DNA of 8,652 bases from Alphaproteobacteria bacterium. Its GTDB lineage: Bacteria > Pseudomonadota > Alphaproteobacteria > ATCC43930 > CGMCC-115725. Below the pieces are notes generated by a model. The model was not told the origin of the DNA. It searched no databases and was given only the letters and a program-made list of their open reading frames with translations. The stretch covers positions 1-8,652 of the forward strand of contig VAZR01000137.1 of NCBI GenBank assembly GCA_005888515.1. Direction: 5' to 3'. Position numbers and translations under genes: made by a program. Shown piece after piece: positions 1 to 5,730 of this stretch; within the stretch, counting starts at the first letter, position 1, and each line of letters opens with the position of its first letter.

Positions 1-434
1 CCTGCCGTGAGGAAGGCATTCTGCTCTTGGCCCGCACCGACGCGCGCGTCTCGCGCGGCTTCGACGAGGCCCTGGCGCGGCTGAAGGTCTTTGTCGAGGC
101 AGGCGCCGACATCCTGTTTCTCGACTCGCCACAATCCGAGGCCGAGATGCGCCAGACCGTGGCGGCCTGCAACGGCAAGCCGGCGCTTGCCGTGACCTCG
201 CCGGCCGGCAAGCATTTCATGCCCGACAATGACGAATTGCAGCGGCTCGGCATCAAGCTCGTCGTCTATCCGCAGGAGATCCTTGCCGCGACCGTGCAGG
301 CGATCCGCGCCGCCCTCGGCGGGCTGCGGGGCGGGGCGAAGCCGCCGATGGCGACTCCCGCGGAATTAGCGACCGCGATCCGCTCGGCCGATTACCTCGC
401 GCAGGATTCGCGCTGGCCGGATCCGCCCCAATAG
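1..434 (+). CDS. Isocitrate lyase/PEP mutase superfamily protein (3' part of the gene)
   Basis: The gene enters from the left edge. The first complete codon is at position 3, and the frame is open from there to a TAG at 432-434, about 143 residues. The frame opens with CREEGILLLARTDAR. This matches the ARTDA strand of the superfamily, whose Arg contacts the substrate carboxylate. It is followed by the barrel strand AGADILFLDSP and the C-terminal IKLVVYPQEIL helix region. Family members cleave or rearrange C-C or C-P bonds of 2-methylisocitrate, dimethylmalate, oxaloacetate or phosphoenolpyruvate-like acids in the cytoplasm, with Mg2+. The catalytic loop and the metal-binding aspartates lie upstream of the window, so the exact substrate cannot be named. 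A TTG at position 27 could be taken for a start, but the upstream in-frame residues fit the family, so it is internal. The gene is convergent with the small secreted protein gene that follows. Confidence 0.85.
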   Translation, partial: CREEGILLLARTDARVSRGFDEALARLKVFVEAGADILFLDSPQSEAEMRQTVAACNGKPALAVTSPAGKHFMPDNDELQRLGIKLVVYPQEILAATVQAIRAALGGLRGGAKPPMATPAELATAIRSADYLAQDSRWPDPPQ

Positions 435-460
435 AACCGTACGTGAGGCGATCCGGCTTT
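416..460 (+). terminator. Terminator-like hairpin over the stop codon of the PEP mutase-family gene
   Basis: GCCGGATC (416-423) is perfectly complementary to GATCCGGC (450-457). With a one-base bulge the stem can extend inward through CGCC (424-427) and GGCG (447-450), leaving a loop of about 19 nt that holds the TAG stop. Only three T residues (458-460) follow, so it is a weak intrinsic-terminator candidate. Its position at the gene end, facing a convergent gene, supports the call. Read by eye, with no folding energy computed. Confidence 0.35.
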
Positions 461-545
461 GCTGGCGTCTCGATTTCAAGGCCGGGCGGAGATCGGCGAG
501 CTTTGAGCCGCGTCGTCGAGATTACTGCCGGACCGCACCGTGGTG

Positions 546-824
546 TCAGTTGCCGCGACCGCCTTGATGCCTGCAGTAGTTCACGAGGCACTCGGAATTG
601 TCGCTCGTCGGGACGCTGCGCAACTGAAGCATTTCTCCACCCGAACAAAAAGAGACATTGGCCACAGCGAAGTCCATGAACGATGGGTAGTTGATAAAAA
701 CGAAGCGATTTGCCGTGATCGCAGCGTGGAGCCCAGCGCAATTGTAGACGCGGGAATCAATTCCAGCGGCAAAGGCCGAGAAGCTAACGGCCATTGCGAA
801 CACGGCAGATACAAACCTCTTCAT
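546..824 (-). CDS. Small exported protein with four cysteines, function unknown
   Basis: This is a 92-residue protein. Residues 1-20 form a classical signal peptide: Lys2-Arg3, a hydrophobic stretch of Phe, Val, Ala and Met, and an AFA-AG cleavage region near residues 19-20. The mature part is about 72 residues, has cysteines at 29, 60, 79 and 84, and is likely periplasmic. Four cysteines would allow two disulfides. Motifs include FVFINYPSFMDFAVANVSFC and SVPTSDNSECLVNYC. From memory, similar short proteins (Ser-Arg-x-Tyr-x-Cys, FxVANVSxCSGG, VPTxDxxECLVNYC) are common as hypothetical proteins in Bradyrhizobium, which supports a real gene. The bases are visibly less GC-rich than the neighbouring genes. 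An AGGA lies 12 nt upstream of the ATG, a long but possible spacing. The gene stands alone, convergent with the PEP mutase-family gene and divergent from the MsnO8-type gene. No enzymatic motif is visible. Confidence 0.75.
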   Translation of the reverse strand: MKRFVSAVFAMAVSFSAFAAGIDSRVYNCAGLHAAITANRFVFINYPSFMDFAVANVSFCSGGEMLQLRSVPTSDNSECLVNYCRHQGGRGN

Positions 825-1065
825 GGACTGAGTTTATCCTACGGGTTACCTGGCGCTGCGGAGTTACCGTCTTCATCAGAATTGCCGCTCCTTCGATGTT
901 GAGCAACGGGTAAATGGCCCCATCCGTTGACCACAGTAACTACAACCGGGGCATGAGCCCGGCTGTCGCCGGGCGTTGAACGCCGGCCGTGGGTCGGTGG
1001 AGTACGTTCGGGCGGGGATACGGTCCAGGCTTTCGGCCGGGCGCATCAAGTGGCATGGTCGCTTG
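825..1065. other. Divergent intergenic region (241 bp)
   Basis: This region separates the minus-strand secreted-protein gene from the plus-strand MsnO8-type gene, so promoters for both should lie here. I could not find a convincing -35/-10 pair for either. A TTGACC at 927-932 has no acceptable -10 at 16-18 bp. The clearest structures are the two GC-rich inverted repeats at 946-986, listed separately. No coding frame in the interval looks like a gene. Confidence 0.6.
946..986. repeat. Two adjacent GC-rich inverted repeats
   Basis: The first is CCGGG at 946-950 facing CCCGG at 958-962, with a 7-nt loop. The second spans 969-986: CCGG.GCGTT faces AACGCCGG, with a one-base bulge and a central G at 978. 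They lie about 80-120 bp before the start of the MsnO8-type gene. They could be operator sites, an mRNA leader structure or a dispersed repeat. No T-run follows on either strand, so an intrinsic terminator is unlikely. Confidence 0.4.
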
Positions 1066-2094
1066 ATGGTTCCGCTTTCCATTCTCGATTTGTCGCCGAT
1101 CGTCGAGGGCGGCGACGCCGGCCAATCGCTGCGCAACTCGCTCGACCTCGCGCGGTATGTCGAGGCGCTGGGCTACCGGCGCTATTGGATGGCGGAGCAC
1201 CACAATTTGCCCGGCATCGCCAGCGCGGCTACGGCGGTGGCGCTCGCCCATGTCGCGGCCGGGACCAGTCACATCCGCATCGGTGCCGGCGGCATCATGC
1301 TACCGAACCATGCGCCGCTGATGGTCGCCGAGCAGTTCGGCACCCTCGCCGCGCTGCATTCCGGACGGGTCGAGTTGGGGCTCGGCCGCGCCCCCGGCTC
1401 CGACCAGCTGACGATGCGGGCGATGCGCCGCAACCTGCTCGCCGGACCCGATCAGTTCCCGCAGGACGTCGTCGAGCTGATGGGCTACTTCCGCCCCGCC
1501 GAGCCGGGCCAGAGGCTGCAGGCGGTGCCCGGGGCCGGGCTGGAGGTGCCGATCTGGATACTCGGGTCGAGCCTGTTTGGCGCGCAGCTCGCGGCCTATC
1601 TCGGCCTGCCCTTCGCGTTCGCATCGCACTTCGCGCCGGCAATGCTGACCGAAGCGATCGCGATCTACCGCGAACGTTTCCGCCCCTCGGAGCAGCTCGC
1701 GGCACCGCACCTCATGCTCGGCGTCACCGTTGTCGCCGCCGAGACCGACGACGAGGCGCGCTTTCTGTTTTCGTCGCTGCAGCAATCCTCGCTGAACAAC
1801 CGCACCGGGCATCCGGGCCGGGTACCGCCGCCGGTTGCGGATTTTGAGGCCCGGCTCGATCCATATGCGCGCGCCATTCTCGCCGATGCGCTGGGCGCCG
1901 CGATCGTCGGCGGGCCGGACACCGTGCGCCGCGGCCTGGAAGATTTCGTCAGCCACACCGGCGCCGATGAATTGATGGTGACCGCGAACATCTTCGACCA
2001 CGCCAAGCGCAAGCGATCGTTCGAGATCGTCGCGGAAGTGCATGGCGGGATGAAACCCGCAACGCATGCCTCCGCAACACGTATTCCAGAATGA
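1066..2094 (+). CDS. LLM-class flavin-dependent oxidoreductase, MsnO8/YhbW-like
   Basis: This is a 342-residue luciferase-like monooxygenase, a single TIM-barrel domain of the usual length for the MsnO8 group. The N-terminus LSILDLSPI (4-12) is the first barrel strand. YWMAEHHNLPG (40-50) is the family signature near the flavin site. RIGAGGIMLPNHAPLMVAEQ (71-90) and GRVELGLGRAPGSD (100-113) are also highly characteristic. Relatives are cytoplasmic and use FMNH2 supplied by a separate flavin reductase to oxidise small organic or sulfur compounds; many, such as E. coli YhbW, have no known substrate. The ATG at 1066 was chosen because homology begins at its second or third residue. The frame is open further up (ATG at 976), but those 30 residues do not look like the family. 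The ribosome-binding site is poor (AAGTGG about 12 nt upstream). The gene is probably first in a run with the solute-binding protein (45-nt gap) and the molybdoenzyme gene. Confidence 0.9.
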   Translation: MVPLSILDLSPIVEGGDAGQSLRNSLDLARYVEALGYRRYWMAEHHNLPGIASAATAVALAHVAAGTSHIRIGAGGIMLPNHAPLMVAEQFGTLAALHSGRVELGLGRAPGSDQLTMRAMRRNLLAGPDQFPQDVVELMGYFRPAEPGQRLQAVPGAGLEVPIWILGSSLFGAQLAAYLGLPFAFASHFAPAMLTEAIAIYRERFRPSEQLAAPHLMLGVTVVAAETDDEARFLFSSLQQSSLNNRTGHPGRVPPPVADFEARLDPYARAILADALGAAIVGGPDTVRRGLEDFVSHTGADELMVTANIFDHAKRKRSFEIVAEVHGGMKPATHASATRIPE

Positions 2095-2126
2095 TGGGGA
2101 AGCAGATGATGCGCCGGATGGTTGGC

Positions 2127-2130
2127 GGAG
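2127..2130 (+). promoter_or_regulatory. Ribosome-binding site deciding the solute-binding protein start
   Basis: GGAG, within GGCGGAG, lies 9 nt before the ATG at 2140. It would sit inside the coding region if the TTG at 2122 were used. This favours the ATG, which also places the twin-arginine motif at a normal distance from the N-terminus. Confidence 0.6.
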
Positions 2131-2139
2131 ACGTCACGC

Positions 2140-3486
2140 ATGGCTGAAACCAGACTGACACGGCGCACATTGCTGCAGACCACGGCGGCCGCGACCGCCG
2201 CGCTCGCGCTGCCCTTCGTCCATGGTGCTCATGCCGCGGGAACATTGTCAGCGTTCTTCTGGGACCACCCGGTGCCGAGCGTGCCGCCGGCGATGCGCAA
2301 ATTGTGCGAGGCTTGGGCGGCCAAGGAGAAAATCGACCTGCAACTCGATTTCGTCAGCACCAATGGCGACAAGATCCTGCTGACCGTCGCGGCGGAAGGT
2401 CAGGCGCGCTCGGGACACGATATCGCGACGATCCCGAGCTGGTACGTCTCGGGTCAGGCCGACCGTCTCGAGCCGGTCGATGACCTGATCCCCGCGCTTG
2501 TCGAGCAGAACGGTAAGCTCGATTGGACCGCGGAATATCTCGGCAAGTTCGATGGCCATTGGGCGGCCTTGCCTGTTTCGACCGGCAGCCCGACCCTGCC
2601 GGCCTGCGCCCGCATCGATCTGATGAAGCGCCATGCCGGGATCGACATCACCGACATGTATCCGGCCGGCGGTCAGCCCAATAAGGAGCTGGCCGACAAC
2701 TGGAATTGGGACAATTTTCTGATCGCCGCCCGGAAGTGTTTCGAGGCCGGTTATCCGTTCGGGCTGCCGCTCGGGGTCAGCCCGGATTCGGTGGACTGGG
2801 TCGGCGCGATGTTCGCCAGCTACGGTGCGGAGCTGGTCGACCGGAACGGCAACATCACGGCCAATTCGGAGCCGGTGAAGGCGGTGCTCGACTGGTTCAA
2901 GCGGCTGGCGCCGTTTCTGCCGCCCGAGGTCTATGCCTGGGACAATTCCAGCAACAACAAGTACCTGATCTCCGGCAAGGGTTCGCTGATCCTGAACCCG
3001 CCCTCGGCCTGGGCCGTGGCGGTGCGCGATGCGCCGCAAGTCGCCGAGCAGCTCTGGACTTTTCCGCCGCCGAAAGGGCCCAAGGGCCGCATTGAGGCCG
3101 GCATACCGTGGTATTGGGGCATCTGGAATTTCTCGCGGAACAAATCGGCGGCCAAGGAGCTGTTGATGTTCCTGTCGCAGCGCTCGTCGGTTGAAGCGCT
3201 GGTGACCGCCAGTCATGGGTACGATGTGCCGCTCTACGAGAAATTTCACGACTTCAAGGTCTGGGACGAGGAAGGCCCGCCGAAGGGCACGCTGCACAAT
3301 TACCCGCCGCGCGGCGATACGGTGCTGTCGATCGCCTGCGCCCCGGCGCCGCCAAAGATCGCCAACCAGATGTACGCGCAGGCGACGATGACCAAGCTGG
3401 TCGCGCACTGCACGCAACAGGGCGAATCGATCGACAAGGCGATCGCCTGGGCCGAGCAGGAGCTCGAAGGTTTCATGCGAGGCTGA
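2140..3486 (+). CDS. Extracellular solute-binding protein (family 1, UgpB/MalE-like) with Tat-type signal
   Basis: This 448-residue protein starts with a twin-arginine-type signal: TRRTLLQ at residues 7-13, an alanine-rich hydrophobic stretch, and a GAHA-AG cleavage site near residue 32. It should fold in the cytoplasm and be exported to the periplasm. The mature protein has the features of family-1 ABC solute-binding proteins: an early strand (LSAFFWDHPV), HDIATIPSWYVSGQADRLEPVDDLIP, GKFDGHWAALPVSTGSPTL, an NWNWDNFLIAARKC helix, YLISGKGSLILNPPSAWAVA, and a C-terminal helix ending EQELEGFMRG. Many aromatic residues (Trp, Tyr) could stack on a ring or sugar-like ligand; the ligand is not predictable. 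No permease or ATPase gene lies in the window, so it may serve a transporter elsewhere. The gene lies 45 nt after the MsnO8-type gene and 37 nt before the molybdoenzyme gene, consistent with one transcript. Confidence 0.88.
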   Translation: MAETRLTRRTLLQTTAAATAALALPFVHGAHAAGTLSAFFWDHPVPSVPPAMRKLCEAWAAKEKIDLQLDFVSTNGDKILLTVAAEGQARSGHDIATIPSWYVSGQADRLEPVDDLIPALVEQNGKLDWTAEYLGKFDGHWAALPVSTGSPTLPACARIDLMKRHAGIDITDMYPAGGQPNKELADNWNWDNFLIAARKCFEAGYPFGLPLGVSPDSVDWVGAMFASYGAELVDRNGNITANSEPVKAVLDWFKRLAPFLPPEVYAWDNSSNNKYLISGKGSLILNPPSAWAVAVRDAPQVAEQLWTFPPPKGPKGRIEAGIPWYWGIWNFSRNKSAAKELLMFLSQRSSVEALVTASHGYDVPLYEKFHDFKVWDEEGPPKGTLHNYPPRGDTVLSIACAPAPPKIANQMYAQATMTKLVAHCTQQGESIDKAIAWAEQELEGFMRG

Positions 3487-3523
3487 GCTTGCCCGTGGCG
3501 ATTATCGTGCGCGGCCCGATCTG

Positions 3524-3895
3524 ATGCCCAATTCGATGAGTGACATGACCGACACCTCTCCGCCAGACGCCCGCCTCCTGCCGCACAGCTCCCATTGGGG
3601 CGCGTTCTCGGTGTTGGCGCGGGATCGTGAAATCGAGATCGTTCCCCATCCGCGCGACCCGGACCCCTCAGCCCTGCTCGGCAATATCCCGGCCGCGGTC
3701 TCGCACAACGCGCGGATCGCGCGGCCGATGATCCGGCGCGGCTGGCTCGAGCACGGACCGGGATCCGACGACCGGCGCGGCTACGACGAATTCGTGCCGC
3801 TCTCCTGGCCGGATGCGCTCGACCAAGCGGGCGCGGAGCTGCGCCGCGTCTATGCGCAGCACGGCCCGCGCGCAGCGGCTATGTCCGATCGGTGA
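3524..3895 (+). CDS. N-terminal fragment of the molybdopterin-dependent oxidoreductase
   Basis: This frame encodes 123 residues. Residues 19-28 (LPHSSHWGAF) and the segment PRDPDPSALLGNIPAAVSHNARIARPMIRRGWLE are typical of the N-terminus of BisC-type enzymes. Family similarity continues to HGPRA (around 3861-3874) and then ends. The last residues, AAMSDR, are out-of-frame translation of DNA that in the next frame reads GYVRSVNSYSSG, and the TGA at 3893-3895 results from that shift. Alone it has no Mo-binding serine and no complete domain. Confidence 0.7.
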   Translation: MPNSMSDMTDTSPPDARLLPHSSHWGAFSVLARDREIEIVPHPRDPDPSALLGNIPAAVSHNARIARPMIRRGWLEHGPGSDDRRGYDEFVPLSWPDALDQAGAELRRVYAQHGPRAAAMSDR

Positions 3896-5664
3896 ACAGT
3901 TATAGTTCCGGCGCGGCGGCGGTGATCCTGCCGCACATTATCGGCCCGCAAGCGGCGGTCGCCGGCAATAATGTCAGCTGGGCCGAGCTGGTGACCGAGA
4001 GCAGCTTGGTACTCGCCTTTGGCGGCATGGCGCTGAAGAACAACGATGTCGCCGGCGGCGGAACGAGCCAGCACATCGCCCGCGACAGCCTCGCTACGGC
4101 ACGCGCCCGCGGTGCCGAATTTCACCTGATCGGCCCGTTGCGTGACGACCTGCCGACTTTGGTCGAGGCGGTGTGGCATCCGATCCGCCCCGGCACCGAT
4201 GTCGCGCTGATGCTCGGCCTGACGCACACGCTGGTGACGCAAGGATTGCACGACCGCGCCTTTCTGGACCGTTACTGCACCGGCTGGGAGACCTTCGAGA
4301 CCTATCTCCTCGGCGATAGCGACAATCAGCCAAAGGACGCCACCTGGGCCGCCGCGATCTGCGGCATCCCCGCGGGTGACATCATCGATCTGGCGCGGCG
4401 CTGCGCCGGGCGACGCACCCTGATCACCTGCTCGCAATCACTGCAGCGCGCCGAGCATGGCGAGCAGCCGGTCTGGATGGGTGTCGTGCTGGCCGCGCTG
4501 CTCGGCCAGATCGGGCTGCCGGGCGGCGGCTTTGCCTATGCGCTGGGCTCGACCTCGAATACCGGCAAACCGCCGCTCGCGGTGCCGTTGCCGACCCTGC
4601 CGATCGGCCGCAACGGCATCGCCGATTTCATCCCGGTCGCGCGCATCGCCGACATGCTGCTGCACCCCGGCGAAGCGTTCGACTACGACGGCCAGAGCCT
4701 GTCGGCGTGGACGGCGACCGCGCGCCACGCCGACATCGTCCTGCCGGCGACGATCACGCTGGAGCGCGAAGATATCGGCGCGACGGCCGGCGACCCGCTG
4801 ATGATCGCGATGCACCGCGCGGTCAGCCCTTACCGCGAAGCGCGCGACGATTACGATATCTTCGCCGGGCTGGCGGAGCGTCTCGGCATCGGTGAAGCAT
4901 TCACCGAGGGCCGCTCGGCGCGGCAATGGCTCGCACACATTTACGAGCCGACCCGCCACGCCCTGGCCGAACGCGGCATCAACGCGCCGGCGTTCGACGA
5001 GTTCTGGGAAGCCGGCGAACTGGCGCTGCCGGTCGATGTCTGGGACGGTGGCATCCTCCGCGACTTCCGCCGCAACCCCGAAGCCGCGCCCTTGCCGACC
5101 CCGAGCGGCAAAATCGAGATCGCGTCTACGACGATCGCCGGCTTCGGTTACGCCGATTGCCCGGGCCATCCCATTTGGCTGTCCTCCGTCGAAAGCGCCG
5201 GATCACCCGCCGCCTCGCGCTTCCCGCTGCAATTGATCGCCAACCAGCCGGCGGCAAGGCTGCACAGCCAACTCGATTTCGGCGCCACCAGCCTTGCCTC
5301 CAAGATCAAGGGGCGCGAGCCGGTGCGCATCCATCCGCAGGACGCTGCGGCGCGCGGCATTCGCGACGGCGACATCGTGCGGCTCTACAACGAGCGCGGC
5401 GCCTGCCTCGCCGGCGCGGTGTTGAGCGAGGCATTGCGCCCCGGCATCGTCCAGCTGTCGACCGGCGCCTGGTACGACCCGGAGGACCCCGCGGCAGAGG
5501 CCCCTTTCTGCGTCCATGGGAACCCGAATGTGCTGACCCGCGATGCCGGCACCTCGCGCCTCGCGCAGGGCTGCACCGGCCAGCTGACGCTGGTCGAGAT
5601 CGAGCGCTTCAGCGGCCCATTGCCGCCGATCACCGCCTTCGACCCGCCACCCGGCGCAACCTGA
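3892..5664 (+). CDS. C-terminal fragment of the molybdopterin-dependent oxidoreductase
   Basis: This frame encodes 590 residues if the GTG at 3892 is used. That GTG overlaps the preceding TGA (GTGA), but family similarity runs a few codons further upstream in the same frame (GYVRSV), so the GTG is probably an internal Val codon. The fragment carries the candidate Mo-ligand serine in YSSG (residues 4-7), equivalent to Ser147 of Rhodobacter DMSO reductase. It also carries most of the MGD-binding domains and the whole C-terminal molydopterin dinucleotide-binding domain (from about FPLQLIANQPAARLHSQ). Within it the sequence jumps from HPGEAFDYDGQSL to SAWTATARHADIVLPAT (around 4699-4707), skipping the segment that normally contains the GGNPFHHHQD motif. 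The downstream gene is convergent and begins its stop 67 bp later. Confidence 0.7.
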   Translation: MNSYSSGAAAVILPHIIGPQAAVAGNNVSWAELVTESSLVLAFGGMALKNNDVAGGGTSQHIARDSLATARARGAEFHLIGPLRDDLPTLVEAVWHPIRPGTDVALMLGLTHTLVTQGLHDRAFLDRYCTGWETFETYLLGDSDNQPKDATWAAAICGIPAGDIIDLARRCAGRRTLITCSQSLQRAEHGEQPVWMGVVLAALLGQIGLPGGGFAYALGSTSNTGKPPLAVPLPTLPIGRNGIADFIPVARIADMLLHPGEAFDYDGQSLSAWTATARHADIVLPATITLEREDIGATAGDPLMIAMHRAVSPYREARDDYDIFAGLAERLGIGEAFTEGRSARQWLAHIYEPTRHALAERGINAPAFDEFWEAGELALPVDVWDGGILRDFRRNPEAAPLPTPSGKIEIASTTIAGFGYADCPGHPIWLSSVESAGSPAASRFPLQLIANQPAARLHSQLDFGATSLASKIKGREPVRIHPQDAAARGIRDGDIVRLYNERGACLAGAVLSEALRPGIVQLSTGAWYDPEDPAAEAPFCVHGNPNVLTRDAGTSRLAQGCTGQLTLVEIERFSGPLPPITAFDPPPGAT

Positions 5665-5684
5665 CACGACGCGACCAGACGCCA

Positions 5685-5711
5685 GCGCCGCCTGCTTCGT
5701 CGGCACGGCGC
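5685..5711. terminator. Weak hairpin between convergent genes
   Basis: GCGCCG (5685-5690) is complementary to CGGCGC (5706-5711), with a 15-nt loop. It lies between the stop of the molybdoenzyme gene (5664) and the stop of the convergent secreted-protein gene (5731), where a bidirectional terminator would be expected. There is no T-run on either side, so this is a weak candidate. Confidence 0.22.
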
Positions 5712-5730
5712 AAGGGCAGCAGAAGACCCG

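Larger units (their letters stand above)
3524..5664 (+). pseudogene. Molybdopterin-dependent oxidoreductase, biotin/DMSO/TMAO sulfoxide reductase type, broken by two internal deletions
   Basis: The two adjoining reading frames together make one enzyme of the BisC/TorA/DmsA (DMSO reductase) family. Intact members bind bis-MGD molybdenum and reduce S- or N-oxides. The order of conserved blocks is correct: LPHSSHWGAF (start), RGYDEFVPLSWPDAL, NSYSSGAA (Mo-ligand serine), LAFGGMALKN, PIRPGTDVALMLG, SLQRAEHGEQPVWMGVVLAA, LGQIGLPGGGFAYALG, ARHADIVLPAT, LIANQPAARLHSQLDFG and GNPNVLTRDAGTSRLAQG. About 713 codons remain, against roughly 740-780 in the family. Two blocks are missing. Near 3872-3877 about 30 codons that should hold the SYGW motif are lost and the frame shifts. 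Near 4699-4707 about 38-40 codons that should hold GGNPFHHHQD are lost in frame. The start is uncertain: ATG at 3524, 3536 or 3545, with no clear ribosome-binding site. There is no Tat signal, so the ancestor was probably cytoplasmic, like BisC. The protein is very likely inactive as a sulfoxide reductase, unless the assembly is wrong. Confidence 0.8.

Noticed and set aside
784..876. A 30-codon minus-strand frame beginning MKTVTPQRQ, preceded by AAGGAG, overlapping the start of the small secreted-protein gene; possible leader peptide.
   Set aside because: It is short, the ribosome-binding-site spacing is about 11 nt, no codon pattern or attenuator structure supports it, and such frames arise by chance.
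540..902. Plus-strand 120-residue frame across the small secreted-protein gene.
   Set aside because: It overlaps a better-supported minus-strand gene with a signal peptide and patterned cysteines, and it shows no ribosome-binding site or family feature.
1300..2067. Long minus-strand open frame opposite the MsnO8-type gene.
   Set aside because: It is an antisense shadow of a well-supported gene in GC-rich DNA, with Arg-, Ala- and Gly-rich translation and no recognisable domain.
2248..3417. 389-residue minus-strand open frame opposite the solute-binding protein gene.
   Set aside because: The composition is antisense-like (many Arg, Gly and His) and the plus-strand protein has clear family features.
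3850..5169. Long minus-strand frames opposite the molybdoenzyme gene.
   Set aside because: The plus strand carries an unmistakable ordered set of molybdoenzyme motifs, and the minus-strand translations resemble nothing.
3487..5664. The idea that the molybdoenzyme run is a novel two-subunit system.
   Set aside because: Both pieces match consecutive parts of one known enzyme family, and the family sequence continues upstream of the second piece's apparent start, which points to a frameshift and not to two genes.
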